A stretch of DNA of 64,000 nucleotides from Trebonia sp963795335. Its GTDB lineage: Bacteria > Actinomycetota > Actinomycetes > Streptosporangiales > Streptosporangiaceae. Below are positions 55,159 through 64,000 of this stretch, piece by piece. The notes below the pieces were generated by a model. That model saw only the letters and a list, made by a program, of their open reading frames with translations. It did not search any database and was not told where the DNA came from. Within the stretch, counting starts at the first letter, position 1. Each line of letters begins with the position of its first letter. The stretch is from the NCBI GenBank assembly GCA_963795335.1, contig CAWCHI010000018.1, forward strand, positions 124,001-188,000, given 5' to 3'. The position numbers were made by a program, and so were the translations under genes.

Positions 55159-56134
55159 TCACACCTTTCGCGTGTGATTTGATCTGTCGGTTAAGCGTTC
55201 GCGGGCAGCGTTCTCCGCCAGCCAGCGCTCCGCGTCGATCGCGGCCGAGCACCCGCTGCCGGCCGCGGTGATGGCCTGCCGGTATACGTGGTCCACCACG
55301 TCGCCGCAGGCGAAGACGCCCTCGATCGCGGTCCGGGTGGTCCGGCCCTCGACCTCTAGGTACCCGTCGGGGGTGATGGCGAGCTGTCCGGCGAACAGCT
55401 CGCTGCGCGGGGCGTGGCCGATCGCGATGAACACGCCGCCGAGCGGGCAGCACGGTCTCCTCGCCGCTGCGGACGTTGCGCACCCGCAGCCCGGAGACCT
55501 TCCCCTCGCCTTCCATCGCGACGGGCTCGCTGTTCCACTGGAACTTGATCTTCGGGTTGGCCAACGCCCGGTCCTGCATGATCTTGGAGGCGCGGAGCAC
55601 GTCGCGCCGGACCACCAGCGTGACCGTCTTGCCGAACCGGGTCAGGAACAGCGCCTCTTCCAGGGCGGAGTCGCCGCCGCCGACCACCGCGATGTCCTGC
55701 TCACGGAAGAAGAAGCCGTCACAGGTGGCGCACCAGGACACGCCGTGCCCGGACAGCGCCTTCTCACCGGGGATGCCCAGCTCCTTGTAGCGCGACCCGG
55801 TCGCGATGATCACTGAAGTGGCCAGGTAGGTCTCGCTCTCGGTCTTCACGACCTTGGGCGACGCCTTCAGGTCGACCTCGATGACGTCATCCGAGATCAG
55901 TTCGGCGCCGAATCGCTCGGCCTGCTTGCGCAGCGAGTCCATCAGCTCCGGACCCATGATCCCGTCGGGAAACCCGGGAAAGTTCTCCACGTCGGTGGTC
56001 TGCATCAGCGCACCGCCCGCGGTCACTGACCCCTCGAAGACCAGAGGCCGAAGCTCGGCCCTGGCGCTGTAGATGGCAGCGGTGTAACCCGCCGGGCCAG
56101 AGCCAATGATGATGACGTCACGAACGCCGGTCAC
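55159..56134 (-). CDS. trxB: Thioredoxin reductase (one frameshift)
   Basis: An NADPH-dependent flavoprotein, about 325 residues. The FAD site is VIIIGSGPAGYTAAIYSARAEL, the redox disulfide SWCATCDGFFF and the NADPH site IAVVGGGDSALEEALFLT. After an indel near 55447 the FAD C-terminal block reads FIAIGHAPRSEL...GVFACGDVVDHVYRQAITAAGSGCSAAIDAERWL. It precedes trxA and follows the sigM/anti-sigma genes, as in many actinomycetes. Confidence 0.96.
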
Positions 56135-56192
56135 TGAACGCCTCCTCGTTATGCTTCCCGCTTAACCGATACTAGGGCGCGGAGATTCCCGG

Positions 56193-57110
56193 TCAGCCCG
56201 CCAACGGGACCGACGCCATGACTTCGGGCGCCGAGGCCGTGCACCCACGCCCCACCACCCACACCCGGCTCGCGCTGGCGATCACGTAGGCCGGTGTTCC
56301 CTGGTACGTGGCCCGGTCGACCAGCGTGGGGGCGTCGGTGAGCTTCAGGACGCAGCCCAGCAGCGCCGCCGACGGAACGCCGCCGGTACCGCCGCTGGCC
56401 GCCCGGCTCGCCGTGATGGACCGGACCTGCCCGGCCAGGGCCGCCTTCTGGTATGCGGTCCCGCTCTCGGTCACCGTGAACGGCGCCGTCCGGCTCGCGC
56501 TGGCGGCGGGCCGGGGCGCCCCGGGCCCGGCGGCGGAGATCCGCTTTGTCCCTGAGGCCGGCCCCGCCTCCGAGGTTGACCCGGCGGCGGAGCTGGCGGA
56601 CGCGGCGGCGGGCCCGGCGGCCGACCCGGACGCGGCCGCGCTGGAAGACGACGACCCGGGAGAGTGTGAGAGCAGGAAGCCGAGGCCGGCCAGCACCAGG
56701 CAGACGGCCGCGAGCGTGCCGCTCAGCCGGAAGACCCGGCCGGGGCGCCGGACGCGGGCATGGCGGGGGGGCCTGCCCAGGGTCCTGGACCGTACCGCGC
56801 CGACGGCGGCCGGGCTGTCACTGGCCCGGCTGCCAGCGGCGGGGCCCTGGTCGTGCGGGGCCGCGTCCCTGGCGGCAGCTGCGGTACTGGATGTCCCGTT
56901 GGTCCCGGCGGCGGCACGGGCGGCTGCCTCAGCCGCGATCGCGGCGCTGATCCGGGTGCTGACATGGGGGGGCAGCACAGGAGCGGGAACGCTGGCCAGG
57001 AACGCCGACACCACGGACAGCCGCGTCGCGGCGTCCGTGCCCTGCTCGTCAGCTTCCCCGGCGGAGACCTCGTGGTAGTCGTCTGCGTCGGGGGGCGGGT
57101 GCCCGCTCAT
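56193..57110 (-). CDS. Membrane anti-sigma factor candidate
   Basis: A 305-residue single-pass membrane protein overlapping the end of sigM by four bases, the usual place for its anti-sigma factor. The cytoplasmic N-terminal 135 residues (SVVSAFLASVPAPVLPPHVSTRISAAIAAEAAAR) carry the family helix PHVSTRISAAIA. The membrane helix is SGTLAAVCLVLAGLGFLLS (about residues 133-152). The extracytoplasmic part is Ser/Ala-rich, then a folded C-terminal half with two Cys (LLGCVLKLTD, VGRGCTAS). The classical HxxxCxxC zinc motif is absent. Confidence 0.8.
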   Translation of the reverse strand: MSGHPPPDADDYHEVSAGEADEQGTDAATRLSVVSAFLASVPAPVLPPHVSTRISAAIAAEAAARAAAGTNGTSSTAAAARDAAPHDQGPAAGSRASDSPAAVGAVRSRTLGRPPRHARVRRPGRVFRLSGTLAAVCLVLAGLGFLLSHSPGSSSSSAAASGSAAGPAAASASSAAGSTSEAGPASGTKRISAAGPGAPRPAASASRTAPFTVTESGTAYQKAALAGQVRSITASRAASGGTGGVPSAALLGCVLKLTDAPTLVDRATYQGTPAYVIASASRVWVVGRGCTASAPEVMASVPLAG

Positions 57111-57739
57111 CCTCCTCCTCCCGGTTCAGATGGGACGCTCCCCGCGACCGGCTGGTTCCCGTCGCCGGCATAACCACCCCGCAGGTGCGCCACGTACGGC
57201 AGCAGCCGGGCCCGGCCCCGGGCACAGCGGCTCTTCACCGTCCCCTCCGAGACGCGCAGGACCGCGGCGGCGTCGGCGACCGAGTAACCGAGCATGTCCA
57301 CCAGCACCAGCGCTGCCCGCTGCGGGGGCGGCAGCATCCGCAGGGCCGCGTCGACGTCGAGCCGCGAGTCGGTCGCGGCGGCGCTGTCAGGCAACTGGCC
57401 GGTACCGCGGCCAGGCAATTCGTCCGGATCGCCGGACCAGGCGACCGACCGCGCCGCGCGGCGGCGCAGCAGGTCGAGGGACGCGTTCACCACGATGCGG
57501 TGCAGCCAGGTGGTAACCGCCGACTCGGCCCGGAAGTCACCCGCCCGGCGGAAGGCGGAGATCATCGCGTCTTGCAGCGCGTCGGCGGCATCGTCGGGAT
57601 CGCAGGTGATCCGCAGCGCGACCGCCCAGAGCCGTCCGGAGTGCCGCTGGAAGAGGATGCCGAACGCATCCGGGTCCCCCTCGGCGTGCCGGCGGAGCAA
57701 GGTGGCGTCTGACGGCTCGCCGGCGGCCAGGCCCGACAC
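57107..57739 (-). CDS. sigM: RNA polymerase sigma factor SigM (ECF)
   Basis: A 210-residue ECF sigma factor. Region 2 is DPDAFGILFQRHSGRLWAVALRITCDPDDAADALQDAMISAFRRAGDFRAESAVTTWLHRIVVNASLDLLRRR. Region 4 is LRMLPPPQRAALVLVDMLGYSVADAAAVLRVSEGTVKSRCARGRARL. GTG 57739. The place upstream of trxB-trxA and next to murJ is the standard SigM locus, which links envelope stress to redox control. Confidence 0.93.
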   Translation of the reverse strand: MSGLAAGEPSDATLLRRHAEGDPDAFGILFQRHSGRLWAVALRITCDPDDAADALQDAMISAFRRAGDFRAESAVTTWLHRIVVNASLDLLRRRAARSVAWSGDPDELPGRGTGQLPDSAAATDSRLDVDAALRMLPPPQRAALVLVDMLGYSVADAAAVLRVSEGTVKSRCARGRARLLPYVAHLRGGYAGDGNQPVAGSVPSEPGGGG

Positions 57740-57758
57740 GGGACGATCCGGCCGCAGG

Positions 57759-59440
57759 TCAGGAACTGCCGGAGGCGGCGGTACCGCGCAGCACGACGTT
57801 GTAGATGCGGCCTTGGTACTGACCGGGCTGGTCCGGGTTCGGCGGCAAGTTGCCGGTCAGCCAGATCAGCACGTAACGTCCGGTCGCCTTGGACGAGATC
57901 GTGTAGGTCAGCGTCCCGCTGCCGGTCGTCTTCTTCCCGACCTGGGTGAAGTTCGACAGGGCAGTCCTGGACAGGGTGGCCGAGTTGCCCAGGTAGACCT
58001 TGGCCGTGGTGGCGCCGCTGCCCACGGTCACCTGCACCTGGCTTAGCTGCACGGATTTACCCATGTCGATCAGCAGACCGGTGCCCGACTTCAGGTTCCC
58101 GAAGTTGGCTTGGTTCTGGTAGGAGTCGGTGTGCCAGTAGGTGCTGGGTGAGCTGTCGATCGCCTTGGGGGCGTCGGGGGCGTCCTCGCTGTCCGAGCCG
58201 AGGATGTTGAACGTGGTGTCCCTGGCCGGCGTGAGCACGGTGCCGCCGGCCGGGGCGGAGGCGGTCGCCGACGCGTGCGTGCCGCTGCTCGCCGGGGGGC
58301 TGCCCGAGGTGCGGAACCCGACCGCCCACACGACGACCGCGGCCACCGCGAGCACGACCGCCACGATGGCGACGATGAGCACGGGCCCAGGGCCCCGGCG
58401 CGGCTGGGCCTGGTAGCCCGGCGCGGCGTACTGCGACCCGGTGTACTGGCCCCCGGAGTACTGACCCCGGGGGTACTGGCCGCTGGGGTACTGGCCGCTG
58501 GGGTACTGGCCGCTGGGATAGGGGGCCGAGGTCGGCGGCTGGTACGGCGCGGTGCCACTCGGCCCCCGGTCCGATCCCGACCACGCGTCAGTGTTGTCCG
58601 GGGCCGCCCTGTAACCGCCGTACGCCGGCCGGGGCACGGCGGAGCGGGTTCCGGCAGCGGCACCGGCGGCGCCACGCCCGCCAGGGCGTCGGCGAAGTCG
58701 GCGGGCGACTGGATCGGCGGTCCCTGCCGCGTCGGGCGCTGCAGCAGCGACCGGATGATCAGGCTGTCGAGGGCGTGGGAGACGTCCGGGGAGACCTGAC
58801 GGGGGTCGGCCGCCACGCCGTCCGACAACGGGGCGGCGGGCAGCCGGGTCGGCTCCTCGCCCGGCCAGTAGCCGGTCAGCGCCGCGTACAGCAGCGCCGC
58901 GACGGCGGTGGTGTCAGCCAGGGCCGGGTCCTCGGCGGCGGCGCCGGTCAGCGCGTCGCCGGCCAGGGCGGCGTCGATGCCGAGCCCGGTGATCTTGATG
59001 CCGCTGCCACGGGTCCACCACAGGGTGTCCGGGGTCAGCCGCAGGTGCGCCTGGCCGAGGGCATGGGCGCCCGCTACCGCGCGGGCGGCGTCGCCGATCA
59101 GTGAGCAGGCCACGGACGCGTCGAGCGGGCCGTCGTCGAGCAGGTCGGCGAGCGAGTCACCGCCGACCCACTCGAGCACGATGTAGGCCTGGCCGCCGCC
59201 GTCCTCGACGTCGAAGACCTGGGCCATCCGCGGGTCAGACAGCCTGCTGGCCGCCCTGGCGGCGGTCACCACCTGCGGATCCGCGGGAAGCCCGGCCACG
59301 AACGTGAGGACGGAGACCGGACGCGCGAGCGTCTCGTCGATGGCCTTCCACATAGTCCAGCCGTTGCCTGCGGCGACCTGATCCACCAGCCGGTATCGCC
59401 CGGCAAGCCGTGTTCCTGGTTCAGCGGTGTACGTGCTCAT
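57759..59440 (-). CDS. Membrane pseudokinase partner of MurJ (one frameshift)
   Basis: A 560-residue protein. The kinase-like N-terminal domain starts RLAGRYRLVDQVAAGNGWTMWKAIDETLARPVSVLTF. Its catalytic loop reads LGQAHLRLTPDTLWW (no HRD Asp) and the next block IKITGLGIDAAL lacks DFG, so it is a pseudokinase. A linker follows with Ser-Gly-Gln-Tyr-Pro repeats (three identical 15-bp copies at about 58470-58515). The membrane helix is VLIVAIVAVVLAVAAVVVWAVGF. The extracytoplasmic domain (residues about 420-560) is a discoidin-like carbohydrate-binding fold (AIDSSPSTYWHTDSYQN...GRYVLIWLTGNLPP). In Mycobacterium tuberculosis the same parts are fused to MurJ (MviN). One indel near 58640. Confidence 0.85.
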
Positions 59441-59698
59441 ACGCAGTCGTCAAGAGCGGGCGGGCTCTCGGCCTCCTTCCAGCCCCTGATATCCCACGGA
59501 CCACCGTCCCATGGTAGTCACTGGCGCCTGCCGTAACCGGTCGGCTGGCGCAAGGCATCTGGCAAGCCGCCCTACCGTTATATGCGAATACCGGCGAAGG
59601 CGCACCTCCGGGCATGCGCCGCGGCGGTCACCGGCCTGCGCCGGCACCGGTGTTCGGCCAGATGTCATCGTCCCGTCATCCGGACTGCTCACGGGCTG

Positions 59699-61891
59699 CT
59701 AACCGAACCGTCCGGCGACGGACTGCACCAGCGTGCGGAACTCCTCGATGCCGAGGATGCCGCGAGCAGAGCGCGTACAGCAGCAGCGCCCCGCCGCCGC
59801 CGACTAGCGTGACCACCAGCCCGTAGAGCGTCCCCGGGTGGAGGAACGAGCCGACCACCGCCATCACCACGAAGGCGAAGACCAGCCCGGGGATCGTTGC
59901 GAGGAACATCCGGATCAGCGACCGGGTGATCCGCCAGCCGTCGAGGCTGCCGACCCGGCGCAGCAGCAGCGGCCAGGCGATGACCGCGCCCGCCAGCGTC
60001 ATGATGTCGAACGCGAACGCGAGCCCGACCACGATGTGCGGGGGCGATACCGCGACCTTCACCACCATGTAGCCGATGACGCCGATGATCAGCATGATCA
60101 TGCCGATGACGGCCGGGGTCCGGCTCTCGTGGAACGAGTAGAACACCCGCAGCTGGAGCTGGGTCAGCATGAACGGCAGCAGGCCGAGGCAGAAGGCGCC
60201 GAACACCTCGCCGATGTACCGGGCGTCCTGCCAGGTGGTGTGCCCGTGGCCGAGCAGGAACTCGCACAGCGGCGCCCCGAGCACGGCGAGGAACACCGCG
60301 GCGGGTACCACGATGACCGAGGCCAGCCGCACGCCCTTGGAGAAGTCCTCCCGGACGAGGGAGTAGCGCCGGTCGTTGGCGTGCCCGCTCATCCGCGGCA
60401 GCAGCGCGCTGATGACCGAGATGCCGACGATCGCGTACGGCAACTGGAAGAGCTGGTAGGCGTTGGCGTAGGCGGAGATGCCCGTCTGCGGGGGCGCGGA
60501 GTTGGCCACCCGGGTCACCACCAGGTTGCCGAGCCACTGAGCTGAACACGTAGCCGAACATCCAGCCCGACATCCGGCCGATCTCGGCGATCTCCGCGCG
60601 GCGGAAGTCGAAGGTCAGCTTCATGTCGAAGCCGGCCCGCCACATGATCGGGAACAGCGCGATCGACTGGATGACGATGCCGAGCGTGGTGCCGATGGCG
60701 AGCAACTCGATGCCGTAGCCGGAGATGGTGGCCGAGCTGGTGCCGGGTTTGCCGACGGTCACCGCGAAGAGGATGCCGACGAAGATCACGACGACGTTGT
60801 TGATGACCGGGGTCCACATGTTGGGGCCGAACCGGCCGCGCACGTTGAGGATGGCGCCGAGCAGCGAGTCCATCCCGTAGAAGAAGATCTGCGGGATGAA
60901 GATGTAGGCGAAGATAACAGTGAGGTGATACTCGTTCTTCGCGCCCAGGTTGCCGCCGTAAAGGCTGGCGATCGGCTGGGCCAGCACGGTGGCGAGGACC
61001 GTGATCCCGAGCAGGCAGATCACGCCGAGGGAGTAGATCCGCTTCGCGTACCCCTGGCCCCGGTCCGGGTCCTCCTTGGCCGCCCGGACCAGCATCGGCA
61101 CCACGACCGAGGTGAACACGCCGCCTAGCATCAGGTAGTAGACGGTGTTGGGCAGCGTGTTGGCCGTGTTGTAGGCGTTGCGCGTGGTGTAGAGGCCGAG
61201 CGCCCAGAGGAACACGAACGTGCGCAGGAACCCGGTTACCCGGGACACGAGCGTGCCGATGGCCATCGCCTTGCTCGACCGGGCCAGGTTGGGCGAGGTG
61301 CTCTCGTCCGCACGCCGCGGCCGACGCCGCGGCGGGCGCGGGGCGGGCGTCCGGCTCGAGGATCCTGGTCCGGTCGAGCTCGGCCGGAAGGGCGGCCTGC
61401 TGCGCCGTGCGGCCGGCGGGGACGAACCGCGGCGCGGGCGGGCTGTCCTCGGGTAGTCGTAGGGCTGGAACGACGGCTGCGGGTAGCCGGCGGGCACCGG
61501 CGGCAGGAACGATGTCGGCGCCGCGGCCGGGCGCTGACCGGTCGCCGGCGGGCACGTACCCCTCGCGCGGGGTGAAGGTGGGCTGCGGGCGGCTGCCCCG
61601 GTTCCGGCTGTGCCGCGGCCCAGTGGCCTGGTGCTCGTCCGGGCCGGGCGCGTGCGGGGTGAACGAGGGCCCGGCCTGCCGCGCCCCGGGCGGCGGGGCC
61701 AGGGGCTGCTCGTCCTCCGCGTACCCGACCAGGCCGGGCGGGTACCCGGGTGGCGGCGGCGGCTGGTACCCGGGCGGCGTCATCATCGTCGGGGGCGACT
61801 CGGGCGGCCGTGGCGTGAACCGCGGCTGCGCCCCCTCCGGCGGCTCGTCGTCGGGGAACGGCGGCTCAGCGGGCCTGGTCGGCCTGGTCAT
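59699..61891 (-). CDS. murJ: Lipid II flippase MurJ (frameshifted)
   Basis: The peptidoglycan lipid II flippase, 14 predicted helices. ATG 61891 opens an N-terminal extension of about 190 residues, rich in Pro/Gly/Arg, before the first helix (SKAMAIGTLVSRVTGFLRTFVFLWALG). NTLPNTVYYLMLGGVFTSVVVPMLVRAA and IVVPAAVFLAVLGAPLCEFLLGHG are family blocks. Breaks lie at about 61530-61320 in the extension, 60540 and 59770; the corrected end reads EEFRTLVQSVAGRFG with TAG at 59699-59701. The upstream DUF6049 gene overlaps its start codon (ATGA), and the pseudokinase gene follows. Confidence 0.93.
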
Positions 61892-64000
61892 GCGGCGCCT
61901 CCCGCCTTGTCCGCGTGCTCAGCAGGGCCCTGGATCCTGGCGCGGGCCAGCCGCTTGCGGCGCAGCTGGTAGACCGACGTCAGGACCAGGATCCCGAGTG
62001 CGCCGCCGATGATGGTGAGCAGGAACCGGCCGAACGCGCGTGACCTCGACGCTCAGCGGCAGTGTCGTCAGCAGCGACCCGTTTTGCGTAACCAACTGTA
62101 GCTGCACCGTGGTGGTTCCAATCGACGCGGCGTGGACCGGCATCCGGACGGTGTTGGTCTTCCCGCCCAGGACCGTCAGAAGCCCCTCGTGCGGGCCCAC
62201 TCGGACCGTGCTGCCTTCTGGCGCGGTCGCCGTCACCCGGACTTGCACCGGTTGGCTGAGTCCGTTCTTGACCGACACCGGAGTCTCGCCCGAGTTCCCG
62301 GCCAGCAGCACCTTGGTGATCGGGATGATCTGCACCTTACCTTCGGAAAAGCTCAGGTAGCGCTGCAGCCGGGCGGCCGCGTCGGTGCCACCCGCCGAGC
62401 CCGCACCGCGCCAGGCCGACGACGCGGTGGCGGCGACGGCTCCCGCCAGCGAGTCGGTCACCGCCGCCGACGGCTGGTACAGCAGGTTGGTGAACACGCC
62501 GACGCCTGCGTTGAGTGACGGGAGGCGGGCGACGGTGCGGGCGGACAGCTCGTGCTGGCTGACCTGCTTGGCGGGCAGCGCCCCGGACGACGCTGGCGGC
62601 TCCTTGGCCGCCGCCGTGGCCAGCGCGGACAGCCCGGTTGCCTTCAGCCAGGGCATGCTTTTGGTGATCCGCAGCAGGTCGCCGGCCTCGGCCGCCGACG
62701 GGTCCCAGCCCGTCGGCGGCGCCACCACCAGGGAGCGGGCCAGCGCGGGGGCCTCGCTGACGATCATCGCGGTCTGCGCCAGGAAGTCCTGCAGGTAGGC
62801 GAACTGGCCCGCCGCTGTCGCCCTGGCCGACGCCGACCCGAGCTGGCTGGTGATCCCGGCATCGGCCAGCAAGACCGACATCCGCGTGCCGATCCCGCTG
62901 ACCTGGGTCTGGGCGAGGGCGTTGTCGGCCCCGGAGGTGACTGACGGCAGTTCGCCGCTGCTCAGCACCACGGTATTGATCCCGCCGTAGGTCGCCAGGC
63001 TGGTCAGCACGCCGGCGTCGGCCAGGCCGTCGGCGGGCCAGGCCGCGTTCAGCGCCGCCCCGTGCCCGGTGCCGGTGCCCGTGGTCCCGAACGTGTGCGG
63101 CAGGATCTGCCTGGCTACCTTCTGCCCGAGCTGGTAGGCGGACCGCACGTTGCCGTCAAGGCCGGCATGGCTGAGCGCGGCCACGTCGACATTGGCGTAG
63201 GGGGTCAGGAAAGCGGGCTGCCCGGCGGTCGCCTGCTGAAGCTGGCCGAGCCAGCTGGCCGCCGCCTTGCTCGGCTGCTGCCGCGTGCGGCCGGAGCAGG
63301 TGCCGGTGCCGCCGGTGTAGTACGGGCCCTTCATGACCGACACGTCGGACAGCAGGGCCGGGTCAATGTCCCAGGTCAGGTCGTCGGCCGAGGCCCAGCT
63401 GGCGCCCGCGGCCAGCAGCGTCGAGAGGCGGCCGCCGTCGACCGAGCGGGCCAGCGCGCTCGTCGCCAGCGTGTGCCCGCAGGCACCCTGCTGCGGCGTG
63501 TCGACCAGCGGCCAGACCCACGCCACCTGGAGCTGCTTGCCCTTCTCCTGCTGGAAGGACCCGGCGCCGGGCCAGTACGGCAGCAGGGTCTGCGCGGCGG
63601 CGCTGTGCGTGGCCCCCGGGGTCTGCGCGGTCACCTGAACCGGGAAGACGCCGAAGCCGCCGTAGAAGGAGCCAGGCCGGGAACGACACCGACCACCGGA
63701 TCGTTTCGCCGTCGCGGACGGTTCCGGTCACCTCGGCCTGGCCGGCCGGAATGAGCGACGGGAAGCTGCCGGTGCTGGTGAAAGCGGTCATCTCGGACCG
63801 GGTGGTGAAATTCTGCGCACTCGTCGCGGCTTGCACGCTGATACCGGATACGTCCGACCCGGTGTGGTTGGCCAGCGTGCCGTTCAGCGTCACGGTCGAC
63901 CCGTGGGTCGCGAAACTGGGCGACATCCCGGTGACAGAGATCGCGAGCGGCTGTCAGCCCTGCCCGTCGCGGCCTGCGCGGACGGGGCGGCGAGAGCCAG
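61888..64000 (-). CDS. DUF6049 family secreted/membrane protein (partial, frameshifted)
   Basis: Over 690 residues; the 5' end is outside the window. Near the window edge ALAAPSAQAATG looks like the end of a signal peptide (with a break near 63950), followed by ISVTGMSPSFATHGSTVTLNGTLANHTGSDVSGISVQ. The long middle has paired repeats (VSQHELSARTVARLPSL, AWPADGLADAGVLTSL) and Trp/Tyr-rich parts. The C-terminal anchor is FGRFLLTIIGGALGILVLTSVYQLRRKRLARAR. Breaks lie at about 62038 and 63670. DUF6049 is conserved before murJ in actinomycetes; its role in envelope assembly is inferred from that. Confidence 0.85.

Overview
The window is high-GC DNA from a mycelial-type actinomycete. The evidence is the canonical actinobacterial origin block (rpmH-rnpA-yidD-yidC-khpB-rsmG-parA-parB on one side, dnaA-dnaN-recF-DUF721-gyrB-gyrA-DUF3566-tRNA-Ile on the other), parS sites of the GTTTCACGTGAAAC type, a proteasome beta subunit, a mycothiol-dependent-type enzyme, a DLW-39 family protein and many GTG/TTG starts. 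The order or family cannot be fixed from the window; a Streptosporangiales-like lineage is a guess. Many genes, including essential ones (dnaA, recF, yidC, trxB, rnpA, murJ), are broken by single-base indels, mostly an extra G or C inside a short G/C run. I read these as sequence errors rather than gene decay and report each such gene as one CDS with the breaks noted.

Layout. 1-10.5 kb: a HerA/DUF87-type ATPase and an aldonolactone oxidase (minus), then an alanine-racemase-fold amino acid deaminase/aldolase and an MFS transporter, then a lipoprotein translationally coupled to a divergent membrane FtsH-like AAA protease with a large insert, followed by an HExxH protein. 10.4-18.3 kb: metabolic genes: glutaminyl cyclase-like protein, purU, an aldo/keto reductase remnant, a TetR/SDR divergent pair with visible operators, an APH-like kinase plus acyl-CoA dehydrogenase pair, Bcp peroxiredoxin, a Dabb protein and a PPOX/F420-type protein. 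18.4-27.4 kb: a ribbon-helix-helix-like regulator with an MFS transporter, an orphan prcB, a second APH-like protein, a MaoC dehydratase pair, a methyltransferase, a PAS sensor protein, a universal stress protein and an unknown protein.

27.9-33.4 kb lies between tRNA-Ala(TGC) and tRNA-Ile(GAT). It holds a possible 43-aa small protein, an Fpg/Nei glycosylase, a HAD protein, DLW-39, a 726-aa secreted Spa-like surface protein and a small membrane protein. 33.4-45.2 kb is the gyrase/recF/dnaN/dnaA block, with oriC at about 42.95-43.40 kb between dnaN and dnaA. 45.6-51.8 kb is the rpmH-to-parB block. 51.9-54.6 kb has two perfect parS sites, a threonine aldolase, a GNAT protein and a DinB/MDMPI-type protein.

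54.8-64 kb is one long minus-strand run: DUF6049 protein, murJ, a membrane pseudokinase, sigM, its anti-sigma factor, trxB and trxA. It joins lipid II export, a MurJ-associated pseudokinase, an envelope-stress ECF sigma factor and thioredoxin redox control. The most interesting leads are the lipoprotein/FtsH-like/HExxH cluster, the kinase-dehydrogenase pair, the orphan prcB, the palindrome array at the end of recF, and the inverted-repeat-bounded segment between parA and parB.
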